Of a stretch of 64,000 bases of DNA, positions 1 to 8,515 are shown piece after piece. How positions within the stretch are numbered: the first letter of the stretch is position 1; the number at the start of each line of letters is the position of its first letter. Origin of the DNA: QQVM01 sp035341855 (GTDB taxonomy: Bacteria; Bacteroidota; Bacteroidia; AKYH767-A; 2013-40CM-41-45). A model generated the notes under the pieces. The model did not search any database and had not been told where the DNA came from. It saw nothing but the letters and a program-made list of their open reading frames with translations. Location of the stretch: NCBI GenBank assembly GCA_035341855.1, contig DAOQWA010000001.1:148804-212803 (forward strand), written 5' to 3'. Made by a program: the position numbers and the translations under genes.

Positions 1-2
1 TT

Positions 3-929
3 AGAGAAAAATTCGGAACGGGTTATCTTATCGATTTTCTGAAGGGCTCTGAATCAAAAAAAATCAGAGAAGAACATAAGCGAATTCCAACTTTCGGCAA
101 GGGCAAGGATCATCACAGAGATGAATTGAAGGAATGGATTAATACCCTGATTCAACAAGAATATCTGATCCAAAGCAATGGCGAATTTGTCGTTTTACAA
201 CTTGGCGCAAAGGCTGCAGATGTTTTATACAATGGTGCATCTGTTGATCTTCCGGTTGTGAAGAAAAAACTAGAGAGAAAACAAAGCAGTGGAGCTAGAA
301 CCAAAGTGAGGTTACAAGACTATGACAATAACCTGTTCGAAAACTTACGAGCCTTAAGAATGGAAATCGCTGTCAAACAAAATATTGCACCTTATATAGT
401 TTTTCCGGACTCTACCCTTGTTGAACTATGTCGTTTCTTTCCACAAAGTATAAATGAGCTTGCGAACATATCAGGCTTTGGCCGTATAAAGATTGAAAAA
501 TACGGAGATCATTTTTTGAAAGCTATCCAAAAATACTGCAAGACCCACGATATTAAATCCAAAATGAATGAGCGTATCCCGGGAAACAAAACCGAAAGTA
601 TACGGAAAATTGAAAAAACAAACACAACAAAATTAGAAAGTTTAAAATTATTTCAGCAAGGTAAATCAATTGAAAATATTGCGAAAGAACGTAAATTAGC
701 AGTTTCCACAATTGGATTGCATTTAAGTCATTTTATCCTAACAGGTGAATTAAATGTTTTAAAATTTATTAGTAAGGATAAATTAAAAATAGCAATAGAT
801 GCTATAAAGGAACATGACATTAGTTCGGCAGGAATTCTTAAATTAAAACTGGGCGATGATTTTAGCTATCTGGAAATAAACGCGGCATTAAACTACCATT
901 TAAAAAATCAATCGGGCGCACTTTCCTAA
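3..929 (+). CDS. recQ: ATP-dependent DNA helicase RecQ, C-terminal part (5' end outside window)
   Basis: The reading frame is open from the first bases, so this is the 3' end of a gene that starts outside the window; the TTG at 126 is internal. The fragment begins in the winged-helix RQC domain (FGTGYLIDFLKGSES, then FGKGKDHHRDELKEW), which contacts duplex DNA in RecQ helicases. An HRDC domain follows (from LFENLRALRMEIA through ISGFGRIKIEKYGDHF), which binds nucleic acid. The last 90 or so residues form a helix-turn-helix-like domain (SIENIAKERKLAVSTIGLHL), seen in Bacteroidota and Firmicutes-type RecQ. RecQ unwinds DNA 3' to 5' in recombination and fork repair. The ATPase motor is not in the window. 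Family identity is secure; partner genes cannot be judged from a fragment. Confidence 0.93.
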   Translation, partial: REKFGTGYLIDFLKGSESKKIREEHKRIPTFGKGKDHHRDELKEWINTLIQQEYLIQSNGEFVVLQLGAKAADVLYNGASVDLPVVKKKLERKQSSGARTKVRLQDYDNNLFENLRALRMEIAVKQNIAPYIVFPDSTLVELCRFFPQSINELANISGFGRIKIEKYGDHFLKAIQKYCKTHDIKSKMNERIPGNKTESIRKIEKTNTTKLESLKLFQQGKSIENIAKERKLAVSTIGLHLSHFILTGELNVLKFISKDKLKIAIDAIKEHDISSAGILKLKLGDDFSYLEINAALNYHLKNQSGALS

Positions 930-976
930 ACCTCACCGGGGTAGATATTCCTTGAAAAAGACATGCCGGTTATGTT

Positions 977-1252
977 TTAAAACGCCATCAAACCATCAAT
1001 AGATTCCATTTCTTTATACTTTTCAATAATTGAATCGGCACTTAGCATAACCTCTTTAACAGTAATACTGATATATTTCCCATTTGTAGACTCCTTCTGC
1101 GTGATGACAGATTGATCCGTAAATTTTGATCTGACCAAGGCAAGGTTTTTATTATCTGCGGGAATTATAAACTTAAACATGTAAACGGAAGGCCAGGAAA
1201 TACTTTTTTCAAGTTCCTTCCTTAAACTTTCGTATTTATTCTCTTCAACCAT
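977..1252 (-). CDS. DUF493 (YbeD-like) family protein
   Basis: This 91-residue protein fits the small alpha/beta DUF493 family in length and pattern: a central SVYMFKFIIP strand, then a SITVKEVMLSADSIIEKYKEM segment that makes the second half of the ferredoxin-like fold. The family is soluble, cytoplasmic and widespread; its role is not firmly known, and E. coli YbeD is encoded next to lipoate genes. Here it converges on recQ with a gap of under 50 bases and is divergent from the S4-domain gene at 1303. No signal peptide or membrane segment is present. The family call is from pattern memory. Confidence 0.75.
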   Translation of the reverse strand: MVEENKYESLRKELEKSISWPSVYMFKFIIPADNKNLALVRSKFTDQSVITQKESTNGKYISITVKEVMLSADSIIEKYKEMESIDGLMAF

Positions 1253-1302
1253 TGTATCAAGCTAAATATTTTTGATCTTGTTCCGAAATATATTGAAAAA
1301 TA

Positions 1303-1509
1303 ATGGAAACTTTTAAAATGAAGGGGGAATATATTCAACTCAATCAGTTGATGAAGATGATGGGCTGGAGCAGCAGCGGAGCTGAATCAAATGCTATAAT
1401 TGATAGCGGAAAAGTTAAAGTCAATGGGCAAATTGAATTAAGAAAAAGAAACAAATTAATTGCAGGATCTAAAGTGGAATTCAACGGTCAAACTGTCATA
1501 GTGGAATAG
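1303..1509 (+). CDS. S4-domain RNA-binding protein (YbcJ/YaaA-like)
   Basis: This 68-residue protein is almost entirely one S4 RNA-binding module. It has the characteristic opening IQLNQLMKMMGW, a small-residue turn, then IIDSGKVKVNG and ending in strands with KVEFNGQTVIVE. Stand-alone S4 proteins of this size (YbcJ in E. coli, YaaA/RlbA in Bacillus) associate with ribosomal RNA or assembling ribosomes. The start is the ATG preceded by an A-rich stretch, normal for this phylum. It diverges from the DUF493 gene, so the 50-base gap must hold both promoters. Exact RNA target is unknown. Confidence 0.8.
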   Translation: METFKMKGEYIQLNQLMKMMGWSSSGAESNAIIDSGKVKVNGQIELRKRNKLIAGSKVEFNGQTVIVE

Positions 1510-1810
1510 ACTTTTATTATTTGAGCATCTCAGGACAATTTTGCAATTAAATTTGTCAGATTATTCAAAATTTTTTCAGGTAAAGTTCCCGGATAATTTT
1601 GTCCGACTTATTAATCTATACTCCTTTTCCTGCCTGGCTTTTAAAGAGAGGAGGCAATATCTATGACACTTTCTGTTTCATCGAAAACATTTTAAAAGAA
1701 AAGAGATCAGAAAATCAATCCGTGAAAAGTACCAGTGATCCCCGTATATTGATATTGATAGCAGGAAACCGATTTGTTAATCTTGTATATCAATTCTAAA
1801 CCAAAAAGTC
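1510..1810. other. intergenic stretch, no gene supported
   Basis: About 300 bases between the S4 gene and the secreted protein at 1811. A frame with a TTG start (1599-1799) is open but its translation has no signal, domain or coding-like pattern, and it ends 11 bases before the next ATG. I consider the segment to be leader and promoter DNA for the 1811 gene. Confidence 0.5.
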
Positions 1811-3583
1811 ATGAAAAAAATATACCTGATTTTATTTCTGATCAGTGGTTTTGCCAATATGCAAAGTACGATTGCACAAACGGCTCCACAATGGATTCGT
1901 AATCTAAACACACTTCCTGATACTGCCTTCTTATTTCCGGTTAAAACAATGGTGGATCTGAACAATAATATCTTTGTCTTAAGCACTTACCATAAATATA
2001 TTCAACCATCAGACTTTATTAATAAGATCAGTCTGAACAAATATGATCCATCCGGAAATTTAATTTGGAATTTAGATTTTGACAATGGAGGCATCGGAAA
2101 ACCCAGAGCATTTGATATGGAGCTTGATAGCTCCGGCAATTGTTACCTGGCGGGAGCCTTGATGGAAAGTCCAAATTACAAACCTCTCTTGATGAAAGTT
2201 AGCGGAAGCGGATTAATATTATGGGTCAGAGATTCGTGTACTGCATTTAACACAAGTCAGTATAAACAAATCATCTATAAAAATGATTTAATCTATCTGA
2301 GTAATGAAGCCGGAATAGCTGTGTTCGACATGAATGGTAACGAACAATGGTCAGACGCTATGGCGCCAATCAGAATTGCTGTAGATAATGCAGGCAGAAT
2401 GCTTGTTTCGACTTACGGGATCAGTTCACAGACATTGTTCCGCTACAATTTGAATGGAAGTTTAGATTTTTCTGATAGCACAATCGTTGCAGACAGGATA
2501 GCCGTAGATTCATATAACAACATTTACCTATTGGCACAATGGCCAAACTATAATATTGCCAAGCTTGACAGCAACGGCACTTTCATTTGGTGGCAGGATG
2601 ATTATCCTCTTAACTTAAGCTTCGGTGATCCGGGTTTTGACTTGCTGGTAGATTTCTATAATGATATTTATCTCATTGGACTGTCAGACAGCATGTATAA
2701 ACTTCGCCCTGATGGTTCATTGATCTGGCAGCATTCAATGAACGGTCTTGATAACTACATCATCGACGCAAAAATCACTTATTCAAATTATCTTATGATT
2801 TGTGGTACAGTAGCCGATACAGTAGCCGGTGGTACCACCATAAAAATGTATAACCTGAATGGCACGGTCAATTGGGGTGCTTATTACAGATCCAATCTTC
2901 AGCAAGATTTCCCTGTTAGCATGGCTATTACTCTTAGTGGTATCTACGTACTTGCCGACAGTGTGTCAAATAGTTCTTTGTTGAAATTCGAAGGTCCATT
3001 TAACAATCCGAATATTGACTTTAATCAATTCTGTGTTGATAGTGTCTGGTATGATCCGTCTGACCACCAATTCGTATTTGTGAGAGTTGTCAACGGAAGT
3101 TTAGGAGGCCTGAACTATCCATCAGTGCAAATTGTATCACCGGGAGGAGATACAATTTCCAATCCTTCCAATCAGGTAAACTTTTTTGTGCATATTGCCA
3201 ATATCCCATTGGTATACAGAGATTCGATATTAGTTCAGGGAATAAATGATTTCAGCAATTATACCTTTTTGATAAGTGCGGGCTTCGGAGATACAACAGC
3301 AGCTATTGGATGGTGTGGAACCCTTTCTGTAGATGAATCTATGTTCAATCATATGTCACTTTATCCAAATCCGGTTGAAGAAACTTTGAACATAGTGCTC
3401 AACAGAGCTTCACAAACATATACGATAGAAATTATTTCTTCTAAGGGTCAAATTTTGAAACGTTTCCAAGTGGGGAGCGAACGGACAATTCGTTTACCCG
3501 TCAGCTCCTTGCCTGCAGGACTCTATTTTGTGAAGCTATCAGATCGCAGTTCACAATTTTACTCGCGTTTCATAAAACATTAA
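1811..3583 (+). CDS. T9SS-secreted beta-propeller-like protein
   Basis: The 590-residue product starts with a clear signal peptide (residues 1-22, MKKIYLILFLISGFANMQS then TIAQ). The body (about 30-390) consists of repeated short units with the pattern NxxYLxG...xKLDSNGxxxW, as in SKLDSNGTFIWWQ and YNLNGTVNWG, which usually fold as beta-propeller blades (SBBP or PQQ-like). Residues 400-500 form a beta-sandwich-like linker. The last 80 residues are a type A T9SS sorting domain (MSLYPNPVEETLNI ... LPAGLYFVKLSD), so the protein is exported across the outer membrane and anchored or released. No enzyme motif is visible; a binding or surface role is inferred. It is followed by a terminator and appears monocistronic. 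Confidence 0.85.
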   Translation: MKKIYLILFLISGFANMQSTIAQTAPQWIRNLNTLPDTAFLFPVKTMVDLNNNIFVLSTYHKYIQPSDFINKISLNKYDPSGNLIWNLDFDNGGIGKPRAFDMELDSSGNCYLAGALMESPNYKPLLMKVSGSGLILWVRDSCTAFNTSQYKQIIYKNDLIYLSNEAGIAVFDMNGNEQWSDAMAPIRIAVDNAGRMLVSTYGISSQTLFRYNLNGSLDFSDSTIVADRIAVDSYNNIYLLAQWPNYNIAKLDSNGTFIWWQDDYPLNLSFGDPGFDLLVDFYNDIYLIGLSDSMYKLRPDGSLIWQHSMNGLDNYIIDAKITYSNYLMICGTVADTVAGGTTIKMYNLNGTVNWGAYYRSNLQQDFPVSMAITLSGIYVLADSVSNSSLLKFEGPFNNPNIDFNQFCVDSVWYDPSDHQFVFVRVVNGSLGGLNYPSVQIVSPGGDTISNPSNQVNFFVHIANIPLVYRDSILVQGINDFSNYTFLISAGFGDTTAAIGWCGTLSVDESMFNHMSLYPNPVEETLNIVLNRASQTYTIEIISSKGQILKRFQVGSERTIRLPVSSLPAGLYFVKLSDRSSQFYSRFIKH

Positions 3584-3598
3584 CTTTTTTATATTCTG

Positions 3599-3644
3599 AA
3601 ATGCATTTCTGTATAGGTAGAAATATCCATACAGAATGCATTTT
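3599..3644 (+). terminator. intrinsic terminator after the 1811 gene
   Basis: Sixteen bases after the stop codon, AAATGCATT-T-CTGTAT pairs with ATACAGAATGCATTT around a 14-base loop, giving 15 pairs with one bulged T. A T run forms the end of the 3' arm. It separates the secreted propeller gene from the CotH gene. Confidence 0.6.
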
Positions 3645-3719
3645 AAATTTTGAATACCTGCAAAATTATTTTATATTGGGTTCTGAACGCCTGTACCAGC
3701 AGGGGAATTCAACAAATAT

Positions 3720-6512
3720 ATGTACAGGTTTTTTACGATTTTAATTGCTTTTTTAAGTATTTCGGCAGTAATTCATGAATCAAAGGCACAAAGATTTCCT
3801 GATGAAATGCGCCTGAGTCCGGATGGGCTAAGGCTGGTTACCGGCAATAATGCCTATAGAGGCATCTATGACCATTATACCATCAATGATATTGAATTAA
3901 TTTTTTCTCAATCTGATTTTTGGGATGACCTGGTTGATAATTACAATGATCAGGAAAATTTACCTGCAACTGTCATCATCAATGGCGTTACATTTGACAG
4001 TGTAGGGGTTAGATTTAAAGGCGCAACTTCATATTCGGGAAGTAATGATTTTAAAAAATCATTCAACATAAGTCTGGACGCTTATATTCCTGATCAGAAT
4101 ATCGAAGGTTATAACATTCTCAATCTAAACAATTGCTATCATGATCCATCCTTCATGGGTGAAATCATGTATGAATATGGAATGAGCAGGCATGCACCTG
4201 CACCTAAAGGTAATTTTGCACATCTAAGAATAAACGGAGATGATTGGGGAATATATGCCAATGTCCAACAGGTGAACAGGGACTTAACCAGACAATGGTT
4301 TCCAAACAGCAAAAGTGGAACGCTTTTCAGGGCAAAAAGACCTGAAGACAGTTCTGCGCCACATGGAACAAGAGGAGACAGTTTACGTTCCTTATGCTGG
4401 TTGGGTGCGGATACAAATTATTATGCTCAGCATTATAATTTAAAATCCACTTCGAGCAACAATCCTCACCAGCTATTAATGGATTTTTGCAAAAGGTTAG
4501 ACACAATATCTCAAACTCATATAGAAGCCGAGTTAAGCAAATATCTGGATATAGATAATTCAATTTGGTTCATGGCAGGAGAAATGGCCTTTGTGGATGA
4601 TGACAGTTACGTTATCAAAGGCAGGTCTGATTATTATATCTATATCGACACAGTCACAGGTCAATTAAATCCGATTGAAATGGATGGCAACGATACCTTC
4701 GATCCTTCCACACACAGTTACAACATATTTTCAAATGTAAACAAACCAAAGTATCCTTTATTACATCGACTAATCAATTATCCTCCTTACAGGCAAAGGT
4801 ATCTGGCACATTTGCGCACGATCATGGAAGAAGTATTCGATACGAATATTGTATTCCCTCGAATAGATACATACTACAACATGATTGACCCTTTTGTTTC
4901 AGCCGACCCTGTCAATAACTATACATATTCTGACTTCCTTAACCACAAAAGCGTTTTAAAGAATTTTTACACAGCACGGAAAAGCTACATCATGAACCAT
5001 TCAGAAATAGATGTTGACCTTCCGGAAATATCCAATACAATATTCTTTAGTGATACTACAGCCTGGCAAGCACCTGAAGCAAATCAAGTTGTACAGGTGA
5101 ATACGTTAGCTTCGAGTCCTGATGGTATTGATAAAGTGACCCTTTATTTCGGGACGGGATTAAGTGGAATATTTCAAAAGACGCTGATGTATGACGATGG
5201 ACTCCATGGAGATCAACTTGCGGGAGACAGTATTTACGGAGCATTAATCCCCGGCTATTCCGGTGGCACAAGAATCCGTTTTTATACTGAGGTAACATCC
5301 GACAACACTCCAAAAACAGTTGCATACGATCCTCCCGGAGCTGAGCATGACATATACACTTACGTTGTCAAACCAACTCAGTCTATGGATACCAGTGTTG
5401 TGATTAATGAAGTCATGGCAAAAAACACAAGCACAGTCATAGACAGTTCCGGAAAATATTCTGACTGGATAGAGTTCTACAACAACGACACTCTTGCAAA
5501 AGACATTAGTGGATTCTATCTGACTGACGATCCGAATAACTTAAGGAAATGGCAATTCCCTCATGGCACCATACTGCAAGGAAGAAGCTTTCTGATAATT
5601 TGGGCAAATGACGATGAAGATTCGGGATTATTTAATACTAACTTCAACCTGGCTGCAAGTGGAGAAGAACTCCTCTTCTTAAATTCAAATCTGGAACTGG
5701 TAAACAGCCTTACCTTCGGCCCTCAAAATGATGATATCAGTTTAGCTCGTGTTCCAAATGGGACAGGAAATTTTATTAATCAAACAGCTACTTTTAATTT
5801 TGATAATAATATTTATCCGGTCATCGGTTTCTCAGCCGGCACCACCGGTGGATGTATCCCTTTGTCAGTCAATTTTACGAATACAACCGTGAACGCCTCA
5901 TCCTTTGTGTGGGATTTTGGAGATGGGAATTCCTCTACCGACTTTGCTCCGACACATACCTACCTTATACCAGGAGTTTATACCGTGAGCTTGTCAGCCA
6001 GTACTCCTCAACTCAGCAGTACTGATTCAATTCCTGCATTGGTTCATGCTATGGCAGCAACTCCATTCAACTTTTCGACTGACACAATATTTGCCTCTGG
6101 TGCCACACATCTGCTTAGTGCTGACCCGGGTTATATTGACTACCAATGGAGCAGCAATGATAGCGGACAAACAATTCTGGTTGATTCGAGCAACATCTAT
6201 TGTGTAGTTTATACAGACACTAATTCATGTAAAGACAGTGCTTGTGTTTATGTTTCGCTAAATTCAGTAGGCATTGATAATCCTTCTAATGAAAATCATT
6301 TGTTTATTTTCCCAAATCCTGCCAAAGAATTCCTGACCATCAAAACAAACAGTTCAAGTGCCGGCATACTGGAAATCTATAACAATACAGGACAACTAAT
6401 GCATTCGACTATTCTGAATGGCATATGTGAAATAAGTTTAAAAGGATGGGCCGAGGGATATTATATGGTACGAGTGGGACAGGTCGGTAAATTATTGCTG
6501 ATTGAAAGATAA
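3720..6512 (+). CDS. CotH-kinase family secreted protein with lamin-tail, PKD and T9SS domains
   Basis: A 930-residue exported protein. Residues 1-23 are a signal peptide ending SKAQ. Residues 45-420 match the CotH spore-coat-kinase fold: VGVRFKGATSYSG, a helix-rich segment, HLRINGDDWGIYANVQQV, and an acidic EMDGNDTF motif in the place of the metal-binding Asp residues. A lamin-tail domain follows (about 560-690, INEVMAKNTSTVID, SDWIEFYN, SGFYLTDDPNN), then one PKD domain (about 700-765, VWDFGDGNSS), an Ig-like segment and a type A T9SS sorting domain (FIFPNPAKEFLTIK). Bacillus CotH phosphorylates coat proteins; whether secreted bacteroidotal versions are kinases is unproven. A second CotH protein with different domain order lies at 39328. 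Confidence 0.88.
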   Translation: MYRFFTILIAFLSISAVIHESKAQRFPDEMRLSPDGLRLVTGNNAYRGIYDHYTINDIELIFSQSDFWDDLVDNYNDQENLPATVIINGVTFDSVGVRFKGATSYSGSNDFKKSFNISLDAYIPDQNIEGYNILNLNNCYHDPSFMGEIMYEYGMSRHAPAPKGNFAHLRINGDDWGIYANVQQVNRDLTRQWFPNSKSGTLFRAKRPEDSSAPHGTRGDSLRSLCWLGADTNYYAQHYNLKSTSSNNPHQLLMDFCKRLDTISQTHIEAELSKYLDIDNSIWFMAGEMAFVDDDSYVIKGRSDYYIYIDTVTGQLNPIEMDGNDTFDPSTHSYNIFSNVNKPKYPLLHRLINYPPYRQRYLAHLRTIMEEVFDTNIVFPRIDTYYNMIDPFVSADPVNNYTYSDFLNHKSVLKNFYTARKSYIMNHSEIDVDLPEISNTIFFSDTTAWQAPEANQVVQVNTLASSPDGIDKVTLYFGTGLSGIFQKTLMYDDGLHGDQLAGDSIYGALIPGYSGGTRIRFYTEVTSDNTPKTVAYDPPGAEHDIYTYVVKPTQSMDTSVVINEVMAKNTSTVIDSSGKYSDWIEFYNNDTLAKDISGFYLTDDPNNLRKWQFPHGTILQGRSFLIIWANDDEDSGLFNTNFNLAASGEELLFLNSNLELVNSLTFGPQNDDISLARVPNGTGNFINQTATFNFDNNIYPVIGFSAGTTGGCIPLSVNFTNTTVNASSFVWDFGDGNSSTDFAPTHTYLIPGVYTVSLSASTPQLSSTDSIPALVHAMAATPFNFSTDTIFASGATHLLSADPGYIDYQWSSNDSGQTILVDSSNIYCVVYTDTNSCKDSACVYVSLNSVGIDNPSNENHLFIFPNPAKEFLTIKTNSSSAGILEIYNNTGQLMHSTILNGICEISLKGWAEGYYMVRVGQVGKLLLIER

Positions 6513-6849
6513 TTTAGCTTTCAATTCTCAAATCAATTATAAAATCTCAGATAAAAACTACATAAAGATAGTTTTAGAGTCTTTTGATACCCATTGTCCG
6601 CCGGGTACTTAAGTTATTTTCGATAAAAATAAAAAACACATCCGGGCAGGATTTTGTACTTCCTGTATTACAGAACCATGTAATTATTACAAAATACTAT
6701 TAAACCAAATTCCGGATTTCGTGTCAATCCCTTTATAAACACTTTGTAACAATTATTTTCAAAATCCTTAAATTTACCTTCAATGCTTGCGTTATAAGGA
6801 TTACAAAGTATAGTTCCGGAGCTGCTATTCTAAAATTAAAACCAAAACG
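6513..6849. other. intergenic stretch upstream of a lipoprotein gene
   Basis: About 340 bases without a gene between the CotH gene and the lipoprotein at 6850. I see one candidate Bacteroidota-type promoter (listed separately), a short weak hairpin soon after the CotH stop codon (AAAACTA pairing with TAGTTTT near 6556-6575), and no open frame with coding character. Confidence 0.4.
6743..6776 (+). promoter_or_regulatory. candidate Bacteroidota-type promoter
   Basis: TTTG at 6743-6746 and TAAATTTA at 6769-6776 are separated by 22 bases. This resembles the -33 TTG / -7 TAnnTTTG arrangement of the phylum's primary sigma factor, with the last G of the -7 box replaced by A. It lies about 75 bases before the lipoprotein start. 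The match is imperfect and rests on pattern only. Confidence 0.3.
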
Positions 6850-7815
6850 ATGAAAACAAAGAACCTTGCATGGACTATAGCCCTCGGGCTTGTTGTCTTA
6901 TTCACCTCATGTAAAAAAGAAAAGAACGATCCTGTACAGTTGGATTCAAAAGTTTCCCAATTTAATTCAGATGCCAACTATTACAAATCTGAATCTGATC
7001 AAGTTGACAACGACATCAACAATTCACTTAGCGAAATTCCCGCTTTCGGAAGGGTTTCCAGCGCCGCATCAATTTTATCGAGTCCACTATGCGGAGTGAC
7101 CATCGACTCTTCTCAAATAGCTAACAAGATCCTCTATTACAATTTTGACGGTGTGACTCCATGTTTTAGTCCTTCAAGAACAAGATCCGGTCAAATAAAA
7201 GTAGAACTCACGGGAGGAAATAGCTGGAGTGATGCAGGTTCAGAATTGACTTTGACTTATATCAATTTCAAAGTGACAAGGTTGAGCAACAACAAATCCA
7301 TCATGTTCAACGGTGTAAAAACATTGAAAAATATTAATGGAAATGACTGGTTAGGATTTTTCGCCAGCAATGCTACTTTAAAATATCAGGCAAGAGCATT
7401 AAATCTCGCTGTAGTTTTCGACAACAACCTAAGCGCTACCTGGAATGGTGCGAGGATAACTGAATGGAGTTTTGTTCAATCAAGTACCAATCCAAATATT
7501 CCCTACAGTCATATTGTCTTTACTTCAAGAGGAGATACTACACTTAATGGACAAAGCAATGTGGATAGTTGGGGCGTAAATCGTTTTGGCGACGCATTCA
7601 CAACTCACTACAATAGTCCCCTCAATTCAAATACATATTGCGGATTGTGGCGCTTCACGTCAGGTGAACTGGTTCATAATGTGAATGCAAATAATTTTAC
7701 CCTTACACTTGGGGTAGATCCGGGAGGAAATCCAACCCCTTATACTTGTGCATATGGTTACAAAGTAAGTTGGTTTGTCAACGGCAACTCTAACGAGTTA
7801 GTCCTGAGTTACTAG
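6850..7815 (+). CDS. predicted lipoprotein of unknown function
   Basis: The 321-residue product starts with a lipoprotein signal: MKTKNLAWTIALGLVVLFTSC with the lipobox cysteine at residue 21, followed by KKEKND, the usual Bacteroidota pattern. Residues 22-80 are polar and probably a linker. The rest (about 85-321) alternates short beta-strands rich in Asn, Ser and Thr, with several cysteines that could form periplasmic disulfides (CGVTID, VTPCFSPS, NTYCGLWRF, YTCAYGYK). I recognise no domain family. It has its own terminator and no operon partner. Location at the outer membrane is inferred from the lipobox only. Confidence 0.75.
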   Translation: MKTKNLAWTIALGLVVLFTSCKKEKNDPVQLDSKVSQFNSDANYYKSESDQVDNDINNSLSEIPAFGRVSSAASILSSPLCGVTIDSSQIANKILYYNFDGVTPCFSPSRTRSGQIKVELTGGNSWSDAGSELTLTYINFKVTRLSNNKSIMFNGVKTLKNINGNDWLGFFASNATLKYQARALNLAVVFDNNLSATWNGARITEWSFVQSSTNPNIPYSHIVFTSRGDTTLNGQSNVDSWGVNRFGDAFTTHYNSPLNSNTYCGLWRFTSGELVHNVNANNFTLTLGVDPGGNPTPYTCAYGYKVSWFVNGNSNELVLSY

Positions 7816-7861
7816 CAGGTTATAATTGCAGAAAAAGGCCTATTTAAGCCGATTTTAAAAG

Positions 7862-7908
7862 AAAGCCATTTTTCGAATAAAAATTGATTTTATTTGAAAA
7901 ATGGCTTT
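7862..7908 (+). terminator. strong intrinsic terminator after the lipoprotein gene
   Basis: A 21-base arm at 7862-7882 is complementary to 7888-7908 apart from one G-T pair, with a 5-base loop, and is followed by a run of T. The arm ends in AAAGCC / GGCTTT and is followed by seven T. It ends the transcript of the 6850 gene and could act in both directions. Confidence 0.85.
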
Positions 7909-7944
7909 TTTTTCTTATATTTTGGCATATACACAGTATTAATG

Positions 7945-8003
7945 TATCCATGTGTCAAAAGGCATTAATGTTAGATATACCCAAATCCGCACACACATGG
8001 ATA
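7945..8003 (+). promoter_or_regulatory. 11-bp inverted repeat in the leader of the DUF4332 gene
   Basis: TATCCATGTGT (7945-7955) and ACACATGGATA (7993-8003) are perfect complements separated by 37 bases. The right arm ends 29 bases before the ATG at 8033 and runs directly into a purine-rich stretch. It could be a paired operator or a leader-RNA hairpin. No T run follows, so it does not look like a terminator. Confidence 0.4.
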
Positions 8004-8032
8004 AAGGAAGAGGGTACTAAAATCAAAGAAAA

Positions 8033-8443
8033 ATGACAGATATGAAAATTCAGGATTTTCGTGGAATTGGAATGATGTACGGAGAAAAGTTTATGAACAT
8101 TGGTATTTTGATGTTAAGCGATCTTTTAAATAAAGGAAAAACGGCAGAAGGCAGACGAGAGCTGGCATCAAGATCAGGTATTGAAGAATCACTTATTTTA
8201 AAATGGGTAAATCAGGCTGACCTCACCAGGATCAATGGAGTTGGACCGGTATTTTCTGAATTGTTGGAAGCAAGTGTAGTAAATACAGTGAATGAACTTA
8301 AAATGCGCAACCCTGAAAGTCTGATCAACAAATTAGTTGAAGTGAATAACAAGAAACAAATCGCCAATGCTCTTCCGACACCTCATCAGGTTGAAAAATT
8401 CGTGAATGAAGCAAAAGAACTTGAACCGATGATAAGTTATTGA
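8033..8443 (+). CDS. DUF4332 helix-hairpin-helix protein
   Basis: The 136-residue product contains two helix-hairpin-helix motifs: FRGIGMMYGEKFMNIGI near the N-terminus and LTRINGVGPVFSELLEA near residue 70. This arrangement and length match the DUF4332 family, which resembles the HhH repeats of DNA polymerases and topoisomerases that grip the DNA backbone without sequence preference. There is no signal peptide, so it is cytoplasmic. The function is unknown; DNA binding is inferred from the motifs. It stands alone between a strong upstream terminator and a convergent terminator shared with the hybrid kinase at 8509. Confidence 0.72.
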   Translation: MTDMKIQDFRGIGMMYGEKFMNIGILMLSDLLNKGKTAEGRRELASRSGIEESLILKWVNQADLTRINGVGPVFSELLEASVVNTVNELKMRNPESLINKLVEVNNKKQIANALPTPHQVEKFVNEAKELEPMISY

Positions 8444-8472
8444 TGGCTTCTTCCACAGAAAAAACACTACCT

Positions 8473-8515
8473 CCAATGAAAAAAGGCCTCAATTGTCCGA
8501 GGCGTTTTTCATTGG
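8473..8515. terminator. bidirectional terminator between convergent genes
   Basis: CCAATGAAAAAAGGCCTC pairs with GAGGCGTTTTTCATTGG around a short loop. A-rich and T-rich stretches on either side of the stem let it end transcripts from both directions: the DUF4332 gene on plus and the hybrid kinase on minus. The last codons and stop of the kinase gene (8509-8511) are inside the right arm. Confidence 0.8.

Noticed and set aside
1599..1799. 66-codon frame with TTG start before the secreted protein gene
   Set aside because: No signal, domain, coding-like composition or ribosome binding site; it ends 11 bases before the next true ATG and lies in the probable promoter region.
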